A stretch of 63,969 nucleotides of DNA from Nocardia wallacei (GCF_029868745.1 NZ_JARWOP010000207.1:1-63969); one strand, 5' to 3'. Shown: positions 18,053 to 27,793, numbered from the stretch's first letter. Made by a program: numbers and translations. Notes: generated from the letters alone by a model not told the origin.

Positions 18053-18829
18053 TCACTCGACGTTGACGGTGCCGCTCGGGGTCAGGCCCGAGCCGGAAGC
18101 GGTGACCGCGGTGACGGTCACGGCGAAGGTGACCGTGTAGCCGGTCGCAGCGGTACCGGTCACGGTCGCGTTGCCGGTGCCGACGGTGGGCAGCGCCTCG
18201 AGTGCACTCTTGAACGCCGCAGCGGTCGTGTTGTTGGCGATGCCCGTAGTGGTCTCGCCGTCGACGGTGACCGTCCAGGTGCCGCCGGTGGTACCAGCGG
18301 GCAGCGTGAACGTCTTCACGATTTCGGCGAGCGGCTTGCTGATCCGCTTGTGCTGGCCCTGGCCGGTGCAGGTCGCGGTGAACGACAGCAGACCTTCCTT
18401 GTCGTCGGCCGCGCTGACCCAGTTGACGGCGAAGTAGCCTTCCTTGGCCTCGCCGATGTCATCGGTCCGCCAGTACCGCAGGTGCGCCGTGTTGGCGTCG
18501 CCGATCTCCTCGCCGTGCGACCGCAGCTTCTCCTGACCCGGATCCGGAATGTAGCCGGGGGTGCGGTTGCCCTTGCGCAGTCCGCCGAGTTCCAAGTTCT
18601 CGCCGATCGCGGTGGCGATCTGCGACTTCCGGCCGCCGGAGTGGATATCCCCGTTGTCCTGGAAGGTGATGTCGTTGGTCGGATTGACCTTGTTCAGGCC
18701 CATGATGAACACCCACTGCGGGGTGCCGGCCTGAGCGGTGCCGTAGTTGATGTCGATCTGTACGGCGTAGTCGCGAGCGAGTGCGGTCGCCATGCCAGCG
18801 GAGTTGGGGGCCTGGAGCGGAGTGGTCAC
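18053..18829 (-). CDS. Major tail (tube) protein
   Basis: A 258-residue protein, GTG at 18829 with GGAGG six bases upstream and overlapping the previous stop. Residues about 10-165 look like the tail tube beta barrel. Residues about 165-258 are Thr-rich (VKTFTLPAGTTGG, TVTVDGETTTGI) and resemble an added Ig-like surface domain. Position between the tail terminator and chaperones supports the call. Confidence 0.8.
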   Translation of the reverse strand: MTTPLQAPNSAGMATALARDYAVQIDINYGTAQAGTPQWVFIMGLNKVNPTNDITFQDNGDIHSGGRKSQIATAIGENLELGGLRKGNRTPGYIPDPGQEKLRSHGEEIGDANTAHLRYWRTDDIGEAKEGYFAVNWVSAADDKEGLLSFTATCTGQGQHKRISKPLAEIVKTFTLPAGTTGGTWTVTVDGETTTGIANNTTAAAFKSALEALPTVGTGNATVTGTAATGYTVTFAVTVTAVTASGSGLTPSGTVNVE

Positions 18830-19263
18830 GAAGTGCCTCCTGGGTTGAGGGTGAAGACGTAGGAGTCGGCGCGCTCGTAGCGGCCATTCGAATCGGGCGT
18901 GGTGAGCCCGCGGACCTTCCTGCGGCACAACATGACCCGCACTGCACCGGGCAGGATGAAATGCGCCTGATCGTGCACGAGACGGTTGGCTGCGTCTGCT
19001 GCGTCGTCGGTGGTGCGCGGGTCGGTTCCGGCTGTGCGCCAACGAAGTTGGACGTACAGGTCCGGATTGTGGTCGTCGCGGTCGAACACCTCGTCGTAGA
19101 CGGTGATCGCCAGCGCGGCGTCCGGCTGCGCGGGCAGCAGGTTAAGGAAGACCGCCGGTACGGTGCCCGCCGAATATGCGCCAACGGGCTGGTACCGCAC
19201 GAGCCCTGCGCTGTCGAGGTAGCGGGCGAGCGAGTCGACGAATGTCCCTGTGTCGGTGCTCAT
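18826..19263 (-). CDS. Tail terminator protein
   Basis: A 145-residue protein (IVYDEVFD-type central strand AITVYDEVFDRDDHNPD) with the size and order of the minor capsid/tail terminator family. It overlaps both neighbours by four bases, so translation is coupled. It likely caps the tail tube and joins it to the head. Confidence 0.6.
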   Translation of the reverse strand: MSTDTGTFVDSLARYLDSAGLVRYQPVGAYSAGTVPAVFLNLLPAQPDAALAITVYDEVFDRDDHNPDLYVQLRWRTAGTDPRTTDDAADAANRLVHDQAHFILPGAVRVMLCRRKVRGLTTPDSNGRYERADSYVFTLNPGGTS

Positions 19264-19601
19264 TTGCCCATCCGCTTGCTGATCGCGGCGCCGACGATGC
19301 GCTCCAGGGCGGCACCGAACTGGTTGAGCGGCTTCTCCAGGTACTTCGCCTGTCGGCCGTTCGGGTGGTGAGCGGTCAGGTCCTCGTGCTGGCGGTACGC
19401 GTAGGGCGTGTTGTAGCCGACGCGGGCCTTGCCGTCGCGCACCTCAGCGGTACCGGAGTTCATCAGCGGTCCCTCGTCGAGTGGGACGATCGCATTGGAC
19501 TGCGACAGCAGCACCTCGCCTGCCTGGAACAGACCGTCCTCGGCGGCGTCGCGGGCCGCTGCGGCGATGTCGTCGCCGTTCCAGCGGAACGTCAGTGCCA
19601 T
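19260..19601 (-). CDS. Neck/tail completion protein (HK97 gp10-like)
   Basis: A 113-residue protein with an N-terminal helix and the motif GKARVGYNTPYAYRQHED, characteristic of the minor capsid/HK97 gp10-like family, where a VxxxxPYAxxxHEG-type stretch is conserved. It lies between the head closure and tail terminator genes. It should act at the head-tail joint. Confidence 0.65.
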   Translation of the reverse strand: MALTFRWNGDDIAAAARDAAEDGLFQAGEVLLSQSNAIVPLDEGPLMNSGTAEVRDGKARVGYNTPYAYRQHEDLTAHHPNGRQAKYLEKPLNQFGAALERIVGAAISKRMGK

Positions 19602-19610
19602 CGCAGCCTC

Positions 19611-19940
19611 CTATTCGAGGTAGATCACTTGCGTGTCGGGAAACGGTGGCCCGGCAGCGGAGGCGGAGACGGCGACGACTTTCGTGGTGCGCCCACCGAA
19701 TTCGCTGGGGAGCGTCACCTCTGATCCAGGCGGGATCGCGGCGACGCTCGGGGGGAATGAGATCGACGCGGAGGCAACGACCTCGTCGCCGCTCGAGTCG
19801 CGCACCATCTGGTTCTTGACCGCCACGTTGCCGCGCTCGGCGATGGGCTGATCGAATACCGAGCCAGCGGCGCCACTGCCGGAGTAGCGGCGCACCAGCG
19901 GCATGTGGCGCCAGAAGACCGCGAGGGGGTCGCTGGTCAT
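19611..19940 (-). CDS. Head closure protein
   Basis: A 109-residue protein, mainly beta, with no unique motif. Its size and place, after the adaptor (4-base overlap) and before the gp10-like gene, match head closure proteins of siphoviruses. The assignment rests mainly on gene order. Confidence 0.5.
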   Translation of the reverse strand: MTSDPLAVFWRHMPLVRRYSGSGAAGSVFDQPIAERGNVAVKNQMVRDSSGDEVVASASISFPPSVAAIPPGSEVTLPSEFGGRTTKVVAVSASAAGPPFPDTQVIYLE

Positions 19941-20365
19941 CGCCGGGCCACCATCGACGAGGCCAGCCCAGCGTTGCGCAGGACCAGATATCCGGCGTCC
20001 GTGAGTTCGGTCAGCAGCCGCGCGCGGGCGGCGGCCTGCTCAGCGCCGTTGTAACTGACCGATGAGCCGTTGGTCGACGCGGACGCGACGGTCGGTGCGA
20101 GGCCGGCGGGACCAGACAGCGGTACCACGTCGTTCTCGATCCACTCGCGAACCTGAATGCATGTCGCGTCCGTGAGCGCTGCGGCGAGAACAGGATCGGT
20201 GGGGACACCGGCCGGACTGGCGTCGTACAGGTCGTTCTTGGTGGCGTTCCGGACGATCTGCGACGCGGCCTGGAGATAGCGCACGTCGTCGCTTTCGGCG
20301 AGCTTGTCGAGCTGCGCCGCGGTGACGTGCTCGGCGAGCTGGTCGGGTGTGGCGTAGGTGAGCAC
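19937..20365 (-). CDS. Head-tail adaptor protein
   Basis: A 142-residue mainly helical protein (TPDQLAEHVTAAQLDKLAE, RYLQAASQIVRNATKNDLYD). The small helical bundle plus its position directly after the capsid gene fits the gp6/gp15-like connector that binds the portal ring. Moderate certainty. Confidence 0.6.
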   Translation of the reverse strand: MLTYATPDQLAEHVTAAQLDKLAESDDVRYLQAASQIVRNATKNDLYDASPAGVPTDPVLAAALTDATCIQVREWIENDVVPLSGPAGLAPTVASASTNGSSVSYNGAEQAAARARLLTELTDAGYLVLRNAGLASSMVARR

Positions 20366-20442
20366 GGAGCCCTCTCAGGTGCGGGCGTGCCTGACCGGCC
20401 GATGCTGGACCGGCCGGTCAGGTTCACGGGGTGATCGTCAGA

Positions 20443-21351
20443 TCAGGGCGCGGTCGCGGCCGGGGGCGCCAGCAGCACCGACGCGGAGGCCAGTCCCTCG
20501 GGGCGGAACACCTTGCCGCCGTAGATGTTCAGACCGCGAACGATGTCGGCGAACCGCTTCTGATCGCGGATCGTCTCGACATTGTTGATCTGGTTCGCGA
20601 AGCTCAGCGCCTCGGAGATGCCAGCGACGACCACGTAGTCGTCCTTGTTCGCGCCCGAGCCACCGACCTTGGCGATGTTGTTCGACTCGAGGATGTCGAA
20701 ACCGGCCATCCGGCCCACGGTGCCGTTCAGCAGCGGGGTGTTGGGGGTCGCGCCCAGCTTGTCCGCCGAGATGAAGCGCTCGTCGAGCAGTAGCGGCGAC
20801 AGCAGCTCCGGCGGGACGGCGATATACCGGCCGACCTTGGGGATCGACGCCCGATCCAGCCTCTCGCGCAGCTGCACCGCGACGCGGTACATCGACAGCT
20901 GACCGACGGTCGCCTTCTCCGGCTCGGCGTCGCACACGGTGACGCGGCCCAGCTGGTTGCCGGACTGCACGCCAGCCGTCAGCAGCTTGTACAGGAACAG
21001 GTCGACCTTGTTCTGCAGCTTGTAGCCCGCGCGGGCGGTGGCCGGGTCCTCGAAGTTCTCCGCGGCCTGAAGCTCGTCGATGTCGTTGACGCGGAAGGCG
21101 AAGTAGTCGCCCTGGTCGATGACCATCGCGGTCTCGTCGTCCGACAGATCCTCGACCTCGAGGTCGGTGGTCTTGTCGTAGGTCTTGACGGTCGGATCGC
21201 CGATGGTCGACACGTGGACGGTGTCGCCCTTCTGGCGGATCTGGCCCTCGTACTTGCGGTTCGCGACCTTCGGCTGACCGAAGACCAGATCGGACTCGAA
21301 CGGCAGCTGGACGACGTCGGACCAGAATTCGGGGATGAAGTTGATAGCCAT
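20443..21351 (-). CDS. Major capsid protein
   Basis: A 302-residue protein of the HK97-like capsid type: FIPEFWSDVVQLPFESDLVF at the start, IRQKGDTVHVSTIGDPTV, a spine-helix-like region near 90-130 and a VVVAGISEALSFANQI segment late. ATG at 21351 has AAGGAG nine bases upstream, so it is an independent start even though the scaffold frame runs into it without a stop in this assembly. It builds the head shell. Confidence 0.85.
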   Translation of the reverse strand: MAINFIPEFWSDVVQLPFESDLVFGQPKVANRKYEGQIRQKGDTVHVSTIGDPTVKTYDKTTDLEVEDLSDDETAMVIDQGDYFAFRVNDIDELQAAENFEDPATARAGYKLQNKVDLFLYKLLTAGVQSGNQLGRVTVCDAEPEKATVGQLSMYRVAVQLRERLDRASIPKVGRYIAVPPELLSPLLLDERFISADKLGATPNTPLLNGTVGRMAGFDILESNNIAKVGGSGANKDDYVVVAGISEALSFANQINNVETIRDQKRFADIVRGLNIYGGKVFRPEGLASASVLLAPPAATAP

Positions 21352-21395
21352 GCGGCCACTCCTTGAATGGTGGTGTGCGGCAGAGAGAGAGGGGG

Positions 21396-22215
21396 TTACT
21401 TGCGGCCGAGGATCTTGTTGGCTCGGCCCTTCCTTGACTGCCTTCACGCGCTCCTGCACCGGAAGTGCCTGGTACTGCGCGTAGGTGAGCTGCCCGGAGT
21501 TCTCGCCCTTGCCTGAGCCGGTGTCGGCGCCCGACCGCTTCGGCGGCTTCGGGGGCTCGTTGGCTGGGGTGATGCGGAACTTGGCCGGGTTCTTGTCGAC
21601 GGCCTTGGTGATCTCCGCGGACACCTGGTCGGCGAAGTCGTCGGCGGCGGGGTCGAGCTTGGCGATGGCCGCGGCGAAGGAGCGCGAGTCGAGCAGCGCG
21701 TCAGCGTCGACGTCCTTACCGGCACTGCGGTAGACGGCCAGCTCGACGCGAGCTTCGTTGGCGTCCTTGACGGCGGACTCCAGTTGGCCTGTCAGCTTTC
21801 TCGGGTCGGTGGCGTCGTCATCGGAGACGAATCCGAACAGCTTGCCGACCTGCTGCTTGAACGCGTCCAGATCCGTCTCGGCCTTCTTGGCGCGAGTGCG
21901 GTGGTGAGCGGCGTCGTTCCGTGCGGCGCGCAGCTTCGGGTCTTCGGCCTGGCTGCCTTTCGGAGCCTGGTCGCCGTCTGCGGAGTCGGCGCCGGCCTCG
22001 GGTGCGCCGGTGTCGGCCGCGCTGTTGTCGGCATCCTCCGTCGCGTCAGAGTCCTCGGCGCCGGTGTCCTGCGTGTCGGCGGCGGCGGGCGGCGCGTCGC
22101 CGGTGTTGCCGTCGCCGGTCCCGTCTCCGCCGAGGATCGGCCACACGGGATTGCCTCCGACGATGCCGAGAGCGCGCAGGCCGGTCACGGGGTGGGTGGG
22201 CAGGACGATGGACAT
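21396..22215 (-). CDS. Scaffolding protein, frame disrupted near the end
   Basis: An acidic, Ala-rich chain with a coiled-coil centre (residues about 95-150) and basic end, as expected for a capsid scaffold. In the frame read from ATG 22215, no stop occurs before the capsid gene and the two would fuse. Removing one base within 21425-21429 gives the ending EGRANKILGRK and a TAA at 21396-21398, typical of actinobacteriophage scaffolds (272 residues). The stretch therefore holds one extra base, from assembly error or a true mutation. Confidence 0.7.
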
Positions 22216-22306
22216 GAACCCTCCTGGGGTGTTCGGTGATTGCCCACTCCCGGTGGGCGCGCGACGAGGTCCCGGCGGGCCGGGGTGTCGCGAGTTCGAG
22301 TGAGGA

Positions 22307-22486
22307 TCAGGCGGTTTCGTCGTCGGGGACGTCGAGCGCCTTCTTCAATCGGCCGCGCAGCCAGAGCTGAGCGAGCCGTTCGTTCTTGCTGCCGGGCGCC
22401 GCAGGGGCGTACGGGTTGACGGCGTCGACCTTGTCGGCTGCGGCAAGGCCCGCTTGGTAGGCACGGAGGAAGTCTCGACCGCTCAT
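22307..22486 (-). CDS. Small protein between MuF and scaffold genes
   Basis: A 59-residue protein (SGRDFLRAYQAGLAAADKVD at the start) whose ATG overlaps the MuF stop (ATGA). No known domain can be named. Its place in the head operon suggests a small head-assembly component. Confidence 0.5.
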   Translation of the reverse strand: MSGRDFLRAYQAGLAAADKVDAVNPYAPAAPGSKNERLAQLWLRGRLKKALDVPDDETA

Positions 22487-24252
22487 CTGAGGAAATCTCC
22501 TCTCGCGCTGCGCATCTTGTCCGCCGCTGCCGGATCCAGGAGGTCGGCCTTGAACTCGTCGAGAGTCGGTCGGCCGTGCTTGTCCCAGTAGGCGCGTAGT
22601 TCCTCCGAGGCGTACTTCTCGGCGGTTTTGGCGTTGCCGAACCACAGCGAGCGCGGATCGACTCCGGCCGCTTGTCCGGCCCGCGAGAGCATGTAGCCGT
22701 TCGTCGCATCCTCCGCGGTGAGCCAATGCTGGTACGCGTGATCCTTGAAGGCGTGCCGGGCCAGGTCGTTGAACGAGTTGCCCTCGTAGCCCTGGCCTCG
22801 CAGCATCGCGATAGCCGCCTGCGAGCGCTGCGTTTTCACGGAGACGCCGTACGCCTTCTCGACGGCTCCCTCATGGTCTACGCCCTCAGCGACCAAACGG
22901 TCGTACTCACGCTCGTACCCTGCCCACCGTTCGGCGCGCTGGGCGGTGAGCTTTCGGCGGTGTTGGTCCTCCGCTTCGAGCCGGTCGAGCAGGTCCATAT
23001 CGAGGTCTTCAACGGCCTGCTCGATCCGCGACGTCAGCTCCTCGTCGTTGAGGTGCTTGAACTCGCGTGCGTGTCGCGTCGGCTTGGCGGGTGCGACGGC
23101 CGATGTCGGCTCGGGCGGCGGGGTCCGCGTCAGCTTGGCGGGCTGTGTCGCGTTGCCTGCGTCACCGACGCGTAGCTGTTCGCGGGCGTTGCGACGCGGG
23201 ACGCCGGTCCTCGCGACATGGTCGCGGATCGCCGCCTGACGCTCGCGGACCTTGCGTCCGGCAGCCTTTTTCGCGGCGGGGGTGATCGCGGCGGCTTGTT
23301 GCCGCTTGGCCTCGCGGACTTGCCGTTCGAGACGGCGGAGCTTCTGCTCGTCGGCGTAGCCCTGCAGGTCGGACGCTTCGACCTTCGGGCGAGGTGCGCC
23401 GGGCACCCACAACGTGTGCGTGTGCTTGCAGTTGGGGTGGTGGAGCCCTCGGGCCTCGGCCTCGGACATCGACGCGAACACGGTCGCCGTCACGCTCGCG
23501 CCGGTCAGCGGCGAGACAGCCTCAGTCTTTCCGGCCGGAGTGCGGCCGGTGAGCGAGACGATTTTGCCTTCGAACGGGCGGCACTGCGGCGCCGGATTCG
23601 TGTGCGACGAGATGACGACGAGGTCGTATCCGCGCTGGAGCAGCCGGTCTGTGTGGCCCTGCTTCATCGCGCGCAGACTGGCTGTGCGGACGGCCATCTC
23701 GGCGTAGGTGTCGATCCGCCACTTCCGGCCGGCCTTGTCTCGGAACGAGGTCAGCCCTTGAGCCGCGAATCGGTCGAGCGCGGCCTGTGTGGCTTCGCGC
23801 CGTGTCGCGACGCCGGTCACGACGCGACCGGCCGCCTCGGTGACGACCTCGCGGTATCCGTCGACGGTGGACCGGAGGATCTGCGAGTGGGTGCCGACGA
23901 CAGCCGATGTCGCTTCAGCTGCGAGCGCGGCCACCGCTTCCTGCGAGACGACCGGCGTGGTCGACGGCGGTCCGGGGATATCTCCGTCGGCTGCGGCGAC
24001 GCCGGTCGCGTGTGCCTGGATCAGGGCTTGCTCGATCTGCTGCGCGACAACCGGATCCAGAGCGAGCAGGAATCCGCGCGCTTCCTTCGACAGTCGACTG
24101 ATCTCGGCGAGCTGGACACTCACCCACTGCGGGGTGTCGATGCCCTTCTCGATCGACGCGGCGACGCGGGCGAGTAGCTGCACCTCTGCGTCGGCGTAGA
24201 TCTGCGCGACCGCGTCCTGCAACCCTGCAACGTTGGCGGGCTCGTACGCCAT
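22483..24252 (-). CDS. Capsid maturation / MuF-like minor capsid protein
   Basis: A 589-residue protein directly after the portal gene. Residues about 190-285 carry the MuF-like core: KWRIDTYAEMAVRTASLRA, VVISSHTNPAPQCRPFEGKI and GLHHPNCKHTHTLWVPG, with the conserved His/Cys positions. A basic, Ala-rich linker and a charged C-terminal region (about 480-589) follow. Such proteins enter the head with the portal; long C-terminal extensions sometimes carry effector domains, but none is recognised here. Confidence 0.75.
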   Translation of the reverse strand: MAYEPANVAGLQDAVAQIYADAEVQLLARVAASIEKGIDTPQWVSVQLAEISRLSKEARGFLLALDPVVAQQIEQALIQAHATGVAAADGDIPGPPSTTPVVSQEAVAALAAEATSAVVGTHSQILRSTVDGYREVVTEAAGRVVTGVATRREATQAALDRFAAQGLTSFRDKAGRKWRIDTYAEMAVRTASLRAMKQGHTDRLLQRGYDLVVISSHTNPAPQCRPFEGKIVSLTGRTPAGKTEAVSPLTGASVTATVFASMSEAEARGLHHPNCKHTHTLWVPGAPRPKVEASDLQGYADEQKLRRLERQVREAKRQQAAAITPAAKKAAGRKVRERQAAIRDHVARTGVPRRNAREQLRVGDAGNATQPAKLTRTPPPEPTSAVAPAKPTRHAREFKHLNDEELTSRIEQAVEDLDMDLLDRLEAEDQHRRKLTAQRAERWAGYEREYDRLVAEGVDHEGAVEKAYGVSVKTQRSQAAIAMLRGQGYEGNSFNDLARHAFKDHAYQHWLTAEDATNGYMLSRAGQAAGVDPRSLWFGNAKTAEKYASEELRAYWDKHGRPTLDEFKADLLDPAAADKMRSARGDFLR

Positions 24253-24270
24253 GACGATGCCCGCCTTCCG

Positions 24271-25944
24271 TTATGCAGCGAACGGCAGCTCCTCGCCGTC
24301 GTTCTCGTTGTCGTCTGCTGGTTGCTCGTCGCCGGTGTCGTCGACCGGCTCCTCGTCCGCGGCCGAATCCGCCTCCGGGAACGGCTGATCGGCGCCGAGC
24401 GAGAGCGGGTCGGCGACGGCGCCTTCGTCGAAAATCCGGGCCACCTCTTCGGCGACCGCGGTGTCGTCGTACTCGGGGTTGAGGTGGCGGACCTTCCATT
24501 CGGTCGAGACCGCCTTGGCGGATTCGAGCGCCTGGAGGGTCTGGCCCTTGGACTGCATCGACTCGCGTGCAGCGGGCGGCCAGTGCACCTCGAGTTCCTG
24601 GCCGAGCGTCGCGCCGGTCTCGAACACTGCGGCGTCGACCTCGATCAGCGTGCGGGAGGCGCGTGCGAGCACGGCCTTCCAGATGCCGGACCGGGTCTTG
24701 AACGTCGCGGTGCTGGCGTCCTTCTTCGCGTCGACCTCGGTGGCCGTCATAGCGGCGCCGGAATCGTCTGGGAGCCCGAATGTGTACGGGGAGAACCCGA
24801 CTCGACGCAGGATCGCTCGCAGGAAGCCTTCGCCGGTGCGGAGGTGATCGTCGACGCGGATCGCGAACTGGTGTGCCTCGATGACGGGGTTGCCGTTGGG
24901 GACGCCGCCGACCTTCTCGTACACCTCTTGTTCGACGTTGAAGGTCGTGCCCTTGCCCGGTCCCTTCACTTCCAGCAGGTGCTCGGATACCAGCAGGCGC
25001 GCCTTGGCCAGCCGGACGTCACGGGCCAGCGACGAGTAGGTCTCGTCGATCTGGTCCATCAGGCCGATGACTGCTGGGTCGCCGATGTCGGAGCGGCCGA
25101 AGTGCCGCAGTGTGCCCTTGCCGCGGAACATGGGATTGGGCAGCGCATTCGGGAAGTAGAAGGCAGTGAGGCCGATGACGCCGGTGTCGACGTAGCCTTC
25201 CTCGTTGACCGGAATCCCCTCGGTCTCGGGGTGCTTCGCCAGGTCGATCGGACGGCCGAGCGAAACCGCGGTGCCCTCGTAGAGCTCGTGGTAGATGCGG
25301 CCGTACTTCTGCTCCTCGGTGCCGTCGCTGTAGTACTCGATGTACCCGGCCTCGTGCCGTTCCAGGTGCCGCAGCACCTTGTCTTCGGCCTCGTTCTGGT
25401 CGACGACTTCCCAGAAGGTCACCGCCGACAGCTCGCCGTAGATGAACTCGGGCACAGCCTGATCGGCGTCGACGAAGTCGAGCCAGGCGTGGTCCTTGAC
25501 CGACGCGTTCCAGACGATGCGCGCATAGACGCCACCCAGGGCGGAGCCGGACTCCGCGCCCTGGAGCATGGCCGAGTGCATCTGCGGCGCGTTGAGGATC
25601 ATGTCGACGCGTTCGCGTGCCTTGTCGTTGGCGTCGGTGTCATCGGCCGCGACGCGGAAGGCCACCGGATCGGGCAGCAGCAGCGATGCCGCGGTCTGCA
25701 CGATATCGGCCGCGATCGGGATGTGGATCTGCCGAATCTGGTTCGACACATCCGGTTTGGTGCCCCAGAACAGGCGCCTGATCCGGTCCTTGAGGCCCAC
25801 GAACCCTGAGCGTGCGGGCTCGCCGTGGGTCGCTGACAGCTTCTCGGCGTCTCCCTCCCACCACACCTGGCATGTGGAGAACATCTGGAACGCGGGGGCG
25901 AGGTGGCGGGGAGGCCACGGCGTATTCGCATCAGGCAACGGCAT
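24271..25944 (-). CDS. Portal protein
   Basis: A 557-residue protein, ATG at 25944. The ribosome-binding site AAGGAGG lies inside the end of the terminase gene. IRRLFWGTKPDVSNQIRQIH and HIPIAADIVQTAASLLLPDP near the start, a central MTATEVDAKKDAST segment and an acidic C-terminal tail are typical of siphovirus portals. It forms the ring through which DNA is packed. Confidence 0.8.
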   Translation of the reverse strand: MPLPDANTPWPPRHLAPAFQMFSTCQVWWEGDAEKLSATHGEPARSGFVGLKDRIRRLFWGTKPDVSNQIRQIHIPIAADIVQTAASLLLPDPVAFRVAADDTDANDKARERVDMILNAPQMHSAMLQGAESGSALGGVYARIVWNASVKDHAWLDFVDADQAVPEFIYGELSAVTFWEVVDQNEAEDKVLRHLERHEAGYIEYYSDGTEEQKYGRIYHELYEGTAVSLGRPIDLAKHPETEGIPVNEEGYVDTGVIGLTAFYFPNALPNPMFRGKGTLRHFGRSDIGDPAVIGLMDQIDETYSSLARDVRLAKARLLVSEHLLEVKGPGKGTTFNVEQEVYEKVGGVPNGNPVIEAHQFAIRVDDHLRTGEGFLRAILRRVGFSPYTFGLPDDSGAAMTATEVDAKKDASTATFKTRSGIWKAVLARASRTLIEVDAAVFETGATLGQELEVHWPPAARESMQSKGQTLQALESAKAVSTEWKVRHLNPEYDDTAVAEEVARIFDEGAVADPLSLGADQPFPEADSAADEEPVDDTGDEQPADDNENDGEELPFAA

Positions 25945-25946
25945 GA

Positions 25947-27260
25947 CTACGCTGCCTCCTTGGCGGCGGGGATCGCGACAGGGATCGCGAGCGAGTTGAA
26001 CCACGCGTACTGCGACGACGCCACGGCGTACCGAAGTGCGTCACAGAAGTGGTCGGCGAACTTGACGGGCTTGTCCTCGCCCTTCTCCGAGGCTTTCGGA
26101 TCCCAGACGTAGCCGGGCACCTCGTCGAGCAGGTGAGTGCAGCGGTCGGTGATCAGCAGCTGCCCCGACGAGAGAAGTGCTGCGACGGTGCGGATTCCGT
26201 CGAGGACGGAGTTCTCGGCGTCGGCGACGCGGGCTCTGCTGTCCCGGTACAGCTGAAGCTTGAAGCTCGCCGCGGCCGGGTCGACGAACACCCAGTCGGG
26301 CTCGTGCTTGTTGTCGGTCAGCCACTCGGTAAGCGACTGCGACAGTTCGGCGTCGGTGCCTCGCTGGGGCGCCCACTCGTCGATGACGTAGAGGCGGCCG
26401 TCGACACCCAGGCCGAGCAAAAGGCCGGCGGTCGGGTTCGTGGTCCCGTAGTCGACGCCGAGCCCCAGCACGCGGGAGAGGGCGGGGACGTCGCTCGCTG
26501 GGATGACGTGGCGACTGGCGTCGAACGCCTCGTAGATCATGCCGTCGGCGAGTGCCCAGCGGCCGAGGATCATCCGCTGGTAGAACAGGCCGGTGTACGA
26601 CGCCTTGGTGTTGGCGACGTAGTCCGGCGGAAGGTTGTGGCTGTTGTCGTCGAGCGTGAACGTGATCCGGTGCAGGTTCAGCGGCCGGTCGGGATCTTCC
26701 GGCGGCAGGTCGCGGAATTTGTCGCGGCGGTCGTGGAAGACGCCGTCTCCGTCGATCCACAGCTTCGCCCGGTGGAGCCACTTCGTCAGGAACCAGTGCT
26801 GCGGCCCCTCGGGGTTGCAGGTCGCCCAGATCTTCGCGCCCTGGACCGACATGCGCGAAACCAGCATGTTCCAGAACGACTCTGGCAGCGTCGCCGCCTC
26901 GTCGACGTAGGCGCCCGCAAGGGTGAGGCCCTGGATCTTGGTCCGGGCCGCCTCGTTGTTCGCGCCGACCAGCAGCACCATGCGACCGCAGATCGTGACC
27001 GTTCCGGCGCCGGTGTTGATCACGACGCGGTCGGCGCCGTAGATCTCCTGAAGCGGCAGCAGCAGGTTGTTGATCAGGGTGCGTTCGGTGCGGCCAGCCA
27101 TCAGCAGGTTGCCCTCTGGGCCGGTCCGGATGAACTCGACCCAATCCATCAGTGAGCCAATGGTCTTCCCGGACCGCACCGAGCCTTCGAGCACGTTGAT
27201 CGCGGCGATGGCATATCGGTAGGCGAGCAACGCCTTTCCGCGAAGCGGGTTGACGTTCAC
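25947..27260 (-). CDS. terL: Terminase large subunit
   Basis: A 437-residue protein of the PBSX-type terminase family. ATPase motifs: EGSVRSGKTIGSL (Walker A-like) near residue 27 and GAYVDEAATLPES (Walker B) near 116. The nuclease domain begins with LGLGVDYGTTNPTAG near 248 and has further acidic residues (VFVDPAAASFK). It packs DNA into the head and cuts it. It overlaps the small subunit by four bases. Confidence 0.9.
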   Translation of the reverse strand: MNVNPLRGKALLAYRYAIAAINVLEGSVRSGKTIGSLMDWVEFIRTGPEGNLLMAGRTERTLINNLLLPLQEIYGADRVVINTGAGTVTICGRMVLLVGANNEAARTKIQGLTLAGAYVDEAATLPESFWNMLVSRMSVQGAKIWATCNPEGPQHWFLTKWLHRAKLWIDGDGVFHDRRDKFRDLPPEDPDRPLNLHRITFTLDDNSHNLPPDYVANTKASYTGLFYQRMILGRWALADGMIYEAFDASRHVIPASDVPALSRVLGLGVDYGTTNPTAGLLLGLGVDGRLYVIDEWAPQRGTDAELSQSLTEWLTDNKHEPDWVFVDPAAASFKLQLYRDSRARVADAENSVLDGIRTVAALLSSGQLLITDRCTHLLDEVPGYVWDPKASEKGEDKPVKFADHFCDALRYAVASSQYAWFNSLAIPVAIPAAKEAA

Positions 27261-27793
27261 TGCTCGTCCTCGTCTGCCGCCTTCTCGCCGAGCAACGATG
27301 CGTGGAACGCGTCGACGGCCGAGAGTTCGCGGCCCTCGCCACGGATGCGGAGCGCGGCCAGGTGGTCGAGACCGACGAACTTCGAGCGGCGCTCCATGAT
27401 CTTCAGAGCGCGGTCGATGGACTGGAGATCGCCGCGTGACGCCTTCTTCCAGACGCCGAGGAACATCGCATCCAGTCGCGACAGTTCGAGCTGGAGAACC
27501 GATTCCGCGGGCTCCTTGGTCAGCTCCTTCATCGCTTCGGTTACGTACTCGTGCGCCGTGGAGATGGAGATGTCGAGCGCTTGCGCGATCTGCCGGAAGT
27601 TCGCTCCGGTCTCGCGCAGCTGCAATGCCTGGGCCATGCGCTTGCGGCGCTCGATGGACTCTGCGCTGGTCTTACTCTTTCCTGGCACCGCGGTGCCTCC
27701 TCGTGGTGCTCCGGCGCTCCTGGCGACCGGGGTAGGGCCGGTGGCCGTCTGGGCTTCCGGCTTGCGCCTCCTGCGCGGCGCCTCGTCCGCCAA
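27257..27793 (-). CDS. terS: Terminase small subunit
   Basis: A 178-residue protein with a basic N-terminus and a helix-turn-helix (ANFRQIAQALDISISTAHEY, about residues 64-83), followed by helices for oligomerisation. It begins the leftward structural operon and overlaps terL by four bases. It should recognise the packaging site. Confidence 0.8.
   Translation of the reverse strand: MADEAPRRRRKPEAQTATGPTPVARSAGAPRGGTAVPGKSKTSAESIERRKRMAQALQLRETGANFRQIAQALDISISTAHEYVTEAMKELTKEPAESVLQLELSRLDAMFLGVWKKASRGDLQSIDRALKIMERRSKFVGLDHLAALRIRGEGRELSAVDAFHASLLGEKAADEDEQ

Noticed and set aside
20443..22215. A single 590-residue scaffold-capsid fusion protein
   Set aside because: The capsid has its own ATG and ribosome-binding site at 21351, and a one-base change restores a typical scaffold ending; separate genes are far more likely.
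22672..24177. Long antisense frames across MuF and other structural genes
   Set aside because: Low-complexity Arg/Gly/Leu-rich products without motifs, produced by high third-position GC of the real genes.
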